Shown piece after piece: positions 1 to 6,326 of a stretch of DNA of 27,832 bases. Source of the DNA: Fimenecus sp052273845. Its GTDB lineage: Bacteria; Bacillota; Clostridia; Oscillospirales; Acutalibacteraceae. The translations under genes and the position numbers were made by a program. The stretch lies in assembly GCA_052273845.1 (NCBI GenBank), contig DAVZHM010000018.1, positions 1 to 27,832 of the forward strand, written 5' to 3'. Position 1 is the first letter of the stretch; every line of letters begins with the position of its first letter. Below the pieces are notes generated by a model. That model saw nothing but the letters and a program-made list of their open reading frames with translations. It made no database searches and had not been told where the DNA came from.

Positions 1-373
1 TTGCATAAGCGTGTTTGGCGCGTTCATAAAACGCAAAGCGTTCAATGTAATCCACCGCGTCTTTACCGCGTGCATCGTATTTCTGCACCGTGTCAAAATA
101 TGTGTCCCAAATCGGGGTTTCCACGGTGTCGCCCGGCACAACCTGCATTAAACCCACAGGTTTTTCCACATAGGTATCCAGCGGAAACAACTGCAAAATC
201 GCGTCGAGAATTTCGGGCACACCGTGGCCGTCCATACGAATGACCGTAGCGTCTTTTCCCATAGATTCCGCAGGGAAGTTCCCGTCGGAAATCACAAGTG
301 TGTCGCCGTGCCCCATTTCGCAAAGCACTTTTAAAAGGGCGGGCGGTAAAATTTTCGGTATGCCTTTTAACAC
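1..373 (-). CDS. fucU: L-fucose mutarotase FucU (C-terminus cut by window edge)
   Basis: This gene interconverts the alpha and beta anomers of L-fucose, feeding the correct anomer to FucI in the cytoplasm. It belongs to the RbsD/FucU family. Reading down from a GTG at 373 gives a frame that stays open to the window edge (124 codons; the family is about 140 residues, so a short C-terminus is missing). Visible hallmarks are LLKVLCEMGHGDTLVISD near the N-terminus, with the family's catalytic-region His in GHGD, then NFPAES, and FAFYERAKHAYA near the break, which closely matches E. coli FucU. A GGAGGTG ribosome binding site lies 8 bases before the GTG, inside the end of the kinase gene. The two genes overlap by 7 bases, so they are translationally coupled. 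It is the third gene of the fuc operon. RbsD is the alternative, but the FYER region and the neighbours favour FucU. Confidence 0.9.
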   Translation of the reverse strand, partial: MLKGIPKILPPALLKVLCEMGHGDTLVISDGNFPAESMGKDATVIRMDGHGVPEILDAILQLFPLDTYVEKPVGLMQVVPGDTVETPIWDTYFDTVQKYDARGKDAVDYIERFAFYERAKHAYA

Positions 374-1845
374 AATCCGTTCACCTCCAAGAATTTTTGG
401 TAAACCGTGTCCACTTGCAGGCTTTCGTTCGGTGTAAAGGTATTTGCCTTGTCAGAACGGCGCACAAGCGCACGCGCTTCGTTTAAGTCTTTCACAGCGC
501 CGAGCGCAAGCAGTTGCAGCACCAAATTGCCGTATACAGTGGCTTCCACAGGGCCTGCCACAACGGTTTTTTCCAAAGCATCTGCCGTAAGTTGGCAAAG
601 CAAGGTATCCTTTACCCCGCCGCCGACAATGTGGAGCGCATCGTACTGTTTTTCGGTGCAGGCTTCAATCTGCCCAACTGCGTAGCGGTATTTTAAGGAC
701 AGGCTGTCATAAATACACCGCAGAATTTCGCCTTTTGTTTCGGGAACGGGTTGCCCCGTTTTGCGGCAGTATTCCTGCACGCGGCGCGGAATGTTCCCTG
801 TGGGGACAAATTCGGGCGCGTCGGGGTCGATAAACGAACGGTACGGCACAGCATTGCGCGCAAGGGTTTCCATTTCGGCAAAGGAGAGCGACGCCCCCTC
901 TTTTTGCCACTGACGGCGCGTTTCCTGTATGAGCCACAGCCCGATGATATTTTTCAAGAAAGATGCTTTCCCTGCGTAACCGCCTTCGTTGGTCACATTG
1001 CAGTTTTCAGCGGTTTCGTTGATAATCGGTGCGGGCAGTTCCGTGCCCAAAAGTGACCAAGTACCGCAACTTAAGAACAAAAAGTCCTCTTTGTCGGTCG
1101 GAACGCTCGCCATGGCACATTGGGTATCGTGCCCCGCAACGGCAATCACCTGTGCGGCAGGCACGCTCAATTCTTCGCAAAGGTCGGGATGCAAAACACC
1201 CACGAGACTTGCCGTCGGCACGATTTCGGTAAACAGCCGCTTTGGCAGTCCCAATGCGGACAGCACCTTTTCTGACCACACGCGCCCGTATGCATCGAGC
1301 AACTGCGTGGTGCTTGCAATCGAGTATTCTGTGCATTTTTTGCCTGTCAGCATAAAGTTAAACAGGTCGGGCATCAGCAAAAGTGTTTCGGCACGGTCTA
1401 AGAGTTCAGGACGGTTTTCCTTTAAGGAAAGCAGTTGAAACGCCGTGTTGATTTCCATAAACTGATTGCCCGTAATGCCGTAAAACGCGCTTTTCGGGAG
1501 ATATTCGAAGGCTTTTTCGAGCATACCCGCCGTGCGTGCATCGCGATAGTGCACGGGATTTTCCAAAAGCCGCCCGTCTTTGTCGAGCAAGCCGAAATCC
1601 ACGCCCCAAGTGTCCACGCCGATGCTGTCGAGCGCGCCGTAAGCTTTGGATTTCACAAGCGCCTGCTTGATTTCAAAAAATAGGCGCAAAACATCCCAAT
1701 ACATCGTGCCGCCGAGGGTAACGGGATCATTTGAAAAACGGTGAATTTCCTGTAATTCCAAGGTTTCGCCGTTATATGTGCCGAGCACGGCGCGCCCTGA
1801 GGACGCGCCGAAGTCGAAGCTCAAAAGTTGATATATCTTTTTCAT
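367..1845 (-). CDS. FGGY sugar kinase, rhamnulokinase type; likely L-fuculokinase here
   Basis: This 492-residue cytoplasmic kinase phosphorylates a ketose at O1 with ATP. Sequence similarity is clearly to rhamnulokinase RhaB: FDFGASSGR at residues 10-18 (phosphate-binding), GVDTWGVDFGLLD around 76-88, LLMPD near 156-160, AGHDTQ with the probable catalytic Asp240, CGTWSLLG, NEGG, and HIVGGG with GPVEATVYGN near the C-terminus. The length is normal for RhaB. Its position between L-fucose isomerase and fucose mutarotase, with no rhamnose isomerase, suggests that the physiological substrate is L-fuculose, giving L-fuculose-1-phosphate. That substrate is inference from context, so no symbol is given. 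The ATG at 1845 follows an AAAGGTG ribosome binding site. Only 9 bases separate it from fucI upstream, and it overlaps fucU downstream by 7 bases. Confidence 0.9.
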   Translation of the reverse strand: MKKIYQLLSFDFGASSGRAVLGTYNGETLELQEIHRFSNDPVTLGGTMYWDVLRLFFEIKQALVKSKAYGALDSIGVDTWGVDFGLLDKDGRLLENPVHYRDARTAGMLEKAFEYLPKSAFYGITGNQFMEINTAFQLLSLKENRPELLDRAETLLLMPDLFNFMLTGKKCTEYSIASTTQLLDAYGRVWSEKVLSALGLPKRLFTEIVPTASLVGVLHPDLCEELSVPAAQVIAVAGHDTQCAMASVPTDKEDFLFLSCGTWSLLGTELPAPIINETAENCNVTNEGGYAGKASFLKNIIGLWLIQETRRQWQKEGASLSFAEMETLARNAVPYRSFIDPDAPEFVPTGNIPRRVQEYCRKTGQPVPETKGEILRCIYDSLSLKYRYAVGQIEACTEKQYDALHIVGGGVKDTLLCQLTADALEKTVVAGPVEATVYGNLVLQLLALGAVKDLNEARALVRRSDKANTFTPNESLQVDTVYQKFLEVNGLC

Positions 1846-1854
1846 AAGGCACCT

Positions 1855-3648
1855 TTATTTATACATCGGTCCGAAGTTTTTGCAGGCACGGAAATCCTGC
1901 GATTCCTTATCCATACCGAACGCGTTCCAAACCGCGGGACGGAAGATTTTTTCTTCGGGTACATTGTGCATACAAACGGGAATGCGCAAAATCGAGCAGA
2001 GGGTAATCAAATCCGCGCCGATGTGCCCGTAACTGATGGCACCGTGGTTGGCGCCCCAGTTGTTCATCACATCATATGCCGATTTAAACGCGCCCTCGCC
2101 GGTGACGCGCGGTGCAAACCAAGTGCAGGGCCAAGTGTAGTCCGTGCGTTTCCAAAGTTTGTCGGAAACCGCATCGGGCAGGTGGACGGTGTAACCTTCC
2201 ACAATCTGCATAACGGGGCCTAACCCTTTTACGATATTCAAACGGCACATCGTAGCGGGCATTTCACTGCGGGTTAAGAACCGCGAGGAGAATCCGCCGC
2301 CGCGGAAGTAGCCCATATCCGCCGCGTTCCAAGTGGTCGCATCCAAACAGGTTTTTTGGTCTTGTTCGGTCATTTCCCAGAACGGTTTGATGATGCCGTT
2401 GCCGTTTTCGTCTTTGACTTCGCCGCAGAAATCGAGTGCAGAAGCGCCCGAGTTAATCAGGTGAATAAAGCCGCCTGCCTCTTTCGCAACGCCCGCGAGT
2501 TCATATCCGGTTGCTTTTTTGACCGCTTCGGGGCTCCAATAGGTGCGCACATCCGAGAACATCTGCGCGGTATTGGTTAAGAGTTTGCCGAACAGCATGG
2601 AAACGCCGTTCAATGTATCGTTTTCGGTGGCGAGCACATAGGTCTCTCTTGCGCCGTTCCAATCGAACGAAGAATTGAGCAGTGCTTCGGGATAGTCGCA
2701 GTTCGGATAGAAGTCCGTCCACTGCCGCTGGCCTTGGAACCCGCCGCAAAGTGCATTGTGCCCAACGGCTTCTTCCTCGCGCCCTTCGGGGAGATTCGGG
2801 TTGCCGCCGTACAAATCTTTGATGATGCACATCATCTTGACAACGAATTCCCAAGCCTCTTCCTTTTCCTTGTCGCTCTTTTTAAACCAATCGGGGTTCT
2901 TGTCGAAACCTTCTTTGCAGTTTTCCTTTGTCCATGCAAGCGCTTTTTGGAATTCCGCTTCGTCATAAATGCCCTCGGTCATTCGGCGGATGATTTCCAC
3001 CTCATCGACGGATTCCACGCGCATACCGAGGTATTCTTCAAAGAAATCGGGGTTGATAATCGAGCCCGCAATGCCCATACAAATCGAACCGATTTGCAGG
3101 TAAGATTTGCCGTGCATCGTTGCCGCCGCCACAGCCGCTCTGCCGAAGCGAAGCAATTTTTCTTTTACATCTTCGGGGATTTCGGTTGCATCCATATCCT
3201 GCACATCTTTGCCGTAAATGCCGAATGCGGGCAGTCCTTTTTGTGCGTGCGAAGCGAGTACGGAAGCAAGATACACCGCGCCGGGTCGCTCGGTGCCGTT
3301 AAAGCCCCAAACGCCTTTGATGGTGTTTTTGTCCATATCCATGGTTTCCGAGCCGTAGCACCAGCAGGGCGTTACGGTAAGGGTAATGGCAACGCCTGCT
3401 TTGCGGAATTGATCTTCGCAAGCCGCCGCTTCGGCAACTCTGCCGATGGTGGTGTCGGAAATGACCACCTTTACGGGTTCGCCGTTGGTATAGCGCAAGT
3501 TTTCCTCAAACAGTTTCGCGGCGGATTTCGCCATATTCATGGTTTGTTCTTCAAGCGATTCACGCACTTTTAACGGTCCGCGTCTGCCGTCTATGGTCGG
3601 GCGGATCCCGATGACGGGGTAATCGCCGATAAGTCTTTGTTTGCTCAT
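1855..3648 (-). CDS. fucI: L-fucose isomerase
   Basis: FucI isomerises L-fucose to L-fuculose (the enzyme also accepts D-arabinose) and needs Mn2+. The 597-residue protein is full length for the family. Conserved blocks include SFDWNGARETYVLATEND (residues 328-344), with Glu342 equivalent to E. coli Glu337. SDVRTYWSP supplies Asp366 (E. coli Asp361), and NNWGANHG supplies His535 (E. coli His528); these three are the metal and catalytic residues. The end FRACKNFGPMYK matches the family terminus. The frame is open further upstream, but the ATG at 3648 is chosen because AAGGAGG lies just before it and conserved sequence (IGIRPTIDGRRGPLKVRESLE) begins soon after. It is the first gene of the fuc operon and is transcribed divergently from an AraC-family regulator, which is likely its activator. 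Confidence 0.97.
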   Translation of the reverse strand: MSKQRLIGDYPVIGIRPTIDGRRGPLKVRESLEEQTMNMAKSAAKLFEENLRYTNGEPVKVVISDTTIGRVAEAAACEDQFRKAGVAITLTVTPCWCYGSETMDMDKNTIKGVWGFNGTERPGAVYLASVLASHAQKGLPAFGIYGKDVQDMDATEIPEDVKEKLLRFGRAAVAAATMHGKSYLQIGSICMGIAGSIINPDFFEEYLGMRVESVDEVEIIRRMTEGIYDEAEFQKALAWTKENCKEGFDKNPDWFKKSDKEKEEAWEFVVKMMCIIKDLYGGNPNLPEGREEEAVGHNALCGGFQGQRQWTDFYPNCDYPEALLNSSFDWNGARETYVLATENDTLNGVSMLFGKLLTNTAQMFSDVRTYWSPEAVKKATGYELAGVAKEAGGFIHLINSGASALDFCGEVKDENGNGIIKPFWEMTEQDQKTCLDATTWNAADMGYFRGGGFSSRFLTRSEMPATMCRLNIVKGLGPVMQIVEGYTVHLPDAVSDKLWKRTDYTWPCTWFAPRVTGEGAFKSAYDVMNNWGANHGAISYGHIGADLITLCSILRIPVCMHNVPEEKIFRPAVWNAFGMDKESQDFRACKNFGPMYK

Positions 3649-3697
3649 TTTCGTTTTCCTCCTTGGCATAAAAAATAAAAAATTTCTATTTTCTTTC

Positions 3698-3703
3698 ATT
3701 ATA
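3698..3703 (-). promoter_or_regulatory. Candidate -10 of the fuc operon promoter, without a recognisable -35
   Basis: On the minus strand a perfect TATAAT lies 50 bases upstream of the fucI ATG. The hexamer 16-18 bases further upstream (around 3720-3727) is AAGAAT-like and not a sigma-A -35. Such promoters usually need an activator, which fits the divergent AraC-family gene. The assignment is from sequence only. Confidence 0.45.
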
Positions 3704-3724
3704 CTGTTGTTTTTTCATAAATTC

Positions 3725-3752
3725 TTGTTGTATAATATCAATAAAGTATAAT
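3725..3752 (+). promoter_or_regulatory. Candidate promoter of the AraC regulator, with a duplicated TATAAT
   Basis: TTGTTG (3725-3730) and TATAAT (3747-3752) are spaced by 16 bases upstream of the regulator start at 3776. A second perfect TATAAT lies at 3731-3736, with TTGTTT at 3707-3712 (18-base spacer) as its possible -35. The repeated GTATAAT motifs, 16 bases apart, could also be part of an operator shared with the divergent fuc promoter. That role is only a possibility. Confidence 0.4.
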
Positions 3753-3775
3753 AATATTCACTTTTGGCGGTGCAT

Positions 3776-4630
3776 ATGAGTTATTCGGATTATCAAGAAC
3801 AAAAAGTGCGCGGCACTTTTGACTTCCCTGTAGAATTTCACCACGTAGACGAAGCACACCCGCGCTATCAAATGCCGTTTCATTGGCACATTGACTACGA
3901 ACTGCTGCGCGTGGTTTCGGGACATTTGTCGCTTTCATTAAACGAGGATACATACAGCCTTTCTTCGGGGGACACGGCGCTGATACAAGACGGCGTACTG
4001 CACGGCGGCACGCCGACGGACTGCGTGTATGAATGCATCGATTTGGATTTGAATGCGCTGTTGCACGGCAGTACGGTTTGCAAAAAAGAATTGGAAGACG
4101 TGCAAAGTCATCGCGTGGAGTTACAGCGGATTTTTAGAAGCGACACCGCAGAAGCGGCGGTGATTCGGCAGATGTGCGACACCATTCAAAACCGCGAACA
4201 AGGCTATGCGTGCATGACAGAGGGGCTGTTACTGCAACTCATCGGATTGCTGATTCAAAATCATCGGTATACAGTCTCCTCGCCGCTTTCGGGGCGCGGC
4301 AGCAAACGCATTCGGCAGTTGAAAAATGCCTTGGGGCTTATTCGCGAGCAATACAGCACGCCGCTTTCTTTGGAAGCCCTTGCCGAAGCGGCGGAGATGT
4401 CGCCGAAATATTTTTGCCGTTTTTTTGCGGAGATGACGGGCAGAACGCCCATTGATTATCTCAATTATTATCGCGTGGAATGCGCGTGTGAACAGCTGCT
4501 ATACAGCGATGATTCGGTGACGGACATCGCCCTGAGTTGCGGGTTCAACGATTTGAGTTATTTTGTCAAAACATTCAAAAAATACAAAGGCGTTACCCCC
4601 AAGCAATTCCGAAAGGGGGCGCAAAAATGA
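3776..4630 (+). CDS. AraC-family transcriptional regulator, probable fuc operon activator
   Basis: This 284-residue cytoplasmic regulator has an N-terminal cupin-like sensing domain (residues about 10-100, with HWHIDYELLRVVSGHLSLSLN and SGDTALIQDGVLHGG). Its C-terminal AraC/XylS DNA-binding domain spans residues about 180-280. The two helix-turn-helix motifs are visible as LSLEALAEAAEMSPKYFCRF and VTDIALSCGFNDLSYFVKTF, followed by the typical KYKGVTPKQFRK. The ATG at 3776 has GGCGGTG a few bases upstream. An in-frame TTG at 3764 has no ribosome binding site and was not chosen. The gene diverges from fucI across 127 bases, the usual arrangement for a sugar-responsive activator, so fucose or fuculose is the likely inducer (inference). 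Its TGA overlaps the ATG of the decarboxylase gene as ATGA. Confidence 0.9.
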   Translation: MSYSDYQEQKVRGTFDFPVEFHHVDEAHPRYQMPFHWHIDYELLRVVSGHLSLSLNEDTYSLSSGDTALIQDGVLHGGTPTDCVYECIDLDLNALLHGSTVCKKELEDVQSHRVELQRIFRSDTAEAAVIRQMCDTIQNREQGYACMTEGLLLQLIGLLIQNHRYTVSSPLSGRGSKRIRQLKNALGLIREQYSTPLSLEALAEAAEMSPKYFCRFFAEMTGRTPIDYLNYYRVECACEQLLYSDDSVTDIALSCGFNDLSYFVKTFKKYKGVTPKQFRKGAQK

Positions 4631-6054
4631 GCAAACGCGATTTGTTTGAGCAATTAAAAGCATATAGTGCAAGCGGCGTTTACCCGTTTCATATGCCCGG
4701 GCACAAGCGAAACGGCGAACAAATGGGAAGTGCGCTCCCCTACTCTATTGACATTACCGAAATTCACGGGTTTGACGATTTGCACGCGCCAAACGGGATT
4801 TTAAAGGAATTAAATAACCGTCTTTCCGCGCTTTATGAAACACAGCACAGTTTCGCATTGGTAAACGGCTCAACTTGCGGGATTTTGGCGGGGATGGCAA
4901 CGCTTGCACGCCGCAAAGACAAAATTTTATTAGCGCGCAACTGCCACAAATCTGTATATAATGCCGTGGAACTGTTGGGGCTTGTGCCTGTATATCTGCA
5001 ACCGCCCGTAGACGAAAGCACGGGCATTTCGGGCAGTATTTCGCCCGAAAGTGTGCAAAAAGCGGTGGATTTGCACCCCGACATTCGGCTGTGCATGTTG
5101 ACTTCGCCGACCTATGACGGCATACTCAGCGATGTGCGCACCATCGCGGAAATTTTGCACAAAAAAGACATTCCTTTGCTTGTGGACGAAGCACATGGCG
5201 CACATTTGCAGTTTACAAAGCAAAAAGCCTTGTCCGCCGTGCAGGCGGGCGCGGATTTGGCGGTGCAATCGCTGCACAAAACGCTCCCCGCCCTTACGCA
5301 AACGGCAGTAGCGCACCTGTGCACAAACCGTGTTTCTCCCAAGCGGTTTCAGCAAAATCTATCCGTCTTTGAAACATCAAGTCCCTCTTATGTTTTGCTT
5401 TCGTCCATCGGGGCGTGTGTGCGGTTTTTGGAAACGGACGGAGAAACATCGTTTTTCGCCTATGAAAATCGGTTGAAAACATTTGCAAGCCGCTGTAAAG
5501 CCTTGCAAAAAATCACCGTATTGTGCAAAGGCACGGACAGCCTTGACCGACATCCCGCATTTTTCGCGTTTGATGAAGGCAAACTGCCACTCATTACGGC
5601 GAACACGAATTCAGACGGGCAAACTTTACTTGCAACACTGCGAGAAACATTTCAAATTGAGGGCGAAATGGCATCGGTTTCTTACGCCTTGCTGATGACC
5701 TCGGTTTGCGATACGGATGCGGGATTTTCCCGCCTTGTTGCGGCACTTGAAAATATAGACGCAAGTGCAGAATTTGCAAAGATCCCTGCGCAGTTTGCCG
5801 CACTCCCCCTGCCCCCTATGGAATTTGCGCCGTGGGATACGCCGACGGCGCAAACCAAAGAAATCCCGTTTGAAAATGCTGTCGGCAAAGTAAGCCTTGA
5901 AACCGTTTGGTGCTATCCGCCGGGCGTGCCTGTTCTGGTGCGCGGCGAACGCGTGACGCCTGAAATTATTAACGCACTCAAAAGCGCGAAAGCGCACCGA
6001 TTAAATGTGTATGCAAGCGGTGGGGAATTCCCGAAAATCAAGGTTTTTGATTGA
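4627..6054 (+). CDS. PLP-dependent Orn/Lys/Arg decarboxylase family protein
   Basis: The 475-residue protein is a short-form fold-type I PLP enzyme of the basic amino acid decarboxylase family (SpeA/YaaO type), which forms polyamines or cadaverine in the cytoplasm. Visible landmarks are PFHMPGHKRN at residues 20-29 and DITEIHGFDDLHAPNG at 42-57. The cofactor region VNGSTCGI is at 79-86, DEAHGAHLQF at 187-196 has the Asp that contacts the pyridine nitrogen, and SLHKTLPALTQ has the Schiff-base Lys218. The C-terminal domain ends with YPPGVPVLVRGE. The substrate cannot be read from the sequence. The start ATG at 4627 overlaps the stop of the AraC gene by 4 bases, with AAGGGGG upstream, so the two are translated together. 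The stop codon lies inside the -35 box of the SCIFF promoter. Confidence 0.92.
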   Translation: MSKRDLFEQLKAYSASGVYPFHMPGHKRNGEQMGSALPYSIDITEIHGFDDLHAPNGILKELNNRLSALYETQHSFALVNGSTCGILAGMATLARRKDKILLARNCHKSVYNAVELLGLVPVYLQPPVDESTGISGSISPESVQKAVDLHPDIRLCMLTSPTYDGILSDVRTIAEILHKKDIPLLVDEAHGAHLQFTKQKALSAVQAGADLAVQSLHKTLPALTQTAVAHLCTNRVSPKRFQQNLSVFETSSPSYVLLSSIGACVRFLETDGETSFFAYENRLKTFASRCKALQKITVLCKGTDSLDRHPAFFAFDEGKLPLITANTNSDGQTLLATLRETFQIEGEMASVSYALLMTSVCDTDAGFSRLVAALENIDASAEFAKIPAQFAALPLPPMEFAPWDTPTAQTKEIPFENAVGKVSLETVWCYPPGVPVLVRGERVTPEIINALKSAKAHRLNVYASGGEFPKIKVFD

Positions 6055-6079
6055 CAAACCACCTGCCTTGTGCTACTAT
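6051..6079 (+). promoter_or_regulatory. Strong promoter of the SCIFF operon
   Basis: A perfect -35 TTGACA (6051-6056) is followed after 17 bases by TACTAT (6074-6079). Transcription would start near 6086, about 26 bases before the scfA ATG. The TGA of the -35 box is the stop codon of the upstream decarboxylase gene, and no terminator separates the two, so some read-through from upstream is possible. Confidence 0.75.
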
Positions 6080-6111
6080 ATTGACAGAATAATTCTAAGG
6101 AGAAGATAGAT

Positions 6112-6264
6112 ATGAAAAGAATTCAAACCGTGAAAACCCGTGATTTGAAAGAAAGCGTTAAAAACGGCGGCTGCGGCGAATGCCAGACTTCCTGCCAGAG
6201 CGCTTGCAAAACTTCCTGCGGCGTTGCAAATCAGCAATGCGAAAAATGCATGGAGCAGAAATAA
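6112..6264 (+). CDS. scfA: SCIFF ranthipeptide precursor (seven-cysteine variant)
   Basis: This 50-residue peptide is the precursor of a ribosomally made, radical SAM-modified natural product of the SCIFF (six cysteines in forty-five residues) class. The leader MKRIQTVKTRDLKESVKNGG is followed by a core carrying the family signature CGECQTSCQSACKTSC. Cysteines are at 21, 24, 28, 32, 36 and 43, the expected six, plus an extra Cys46 that forms a second CxxC (C43-E-K-C46). Position 37, occupied by Thr in the studied C. thermocellum peptide CteA (as I recall it), is Gly here. AAGGAG (6097-6102) lies 9 bases before the ATG, which gives strong translation. The maturase follows after a terminator hairpin. 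The identity is secure from the signature and the neighbour; the function of mature SCIFF peptides is unknown. Confidence 0.95.
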   Translation: MKRIQTVKTRDLKESVKNGGCGECQTSCQSACKTSCGVANQQCEKCMEQK

Positions 6265-6284
6265 ATCATTTGGTATTTTTAAGA

Positions 6285-6316
6285 AAAAGCCGTTTTTAAA
6301 AACGGCTTTTCTTTTT
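6285..6316 (+). terminator. Intergenic terminator/attenuator between scfA and scfB
   Basis: A perfect 26-base palindrome (6285-6310; arms AAAAGCCGTTTTT and AAAAACGGCTTTT) is followed by CTTTTT, which is a rho-independent terminator. It ends just before the GAGG ribosome binding site of scfB. It would release most transcripts after the peptide gene and let a minority continue into the maturase, giving excess precursor over enzyme (inference). Confidence 0.85.
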
Positions 6317-6326
6317 GAGGTTTCCT

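Noticed and set aside
2734..3573. 279-codon plus-strand frame opposite fucI
   Set aside because: It is a mirror of a highly conserved gene, with no ribosome binding site or recognisable family.
3649..3699. N-terminal extension of fucI by 17 codons
   Set aside because: The extension contains the AAGGAGG ribosome binding site and AT-rich leader. The homologous protein starts at 3648.
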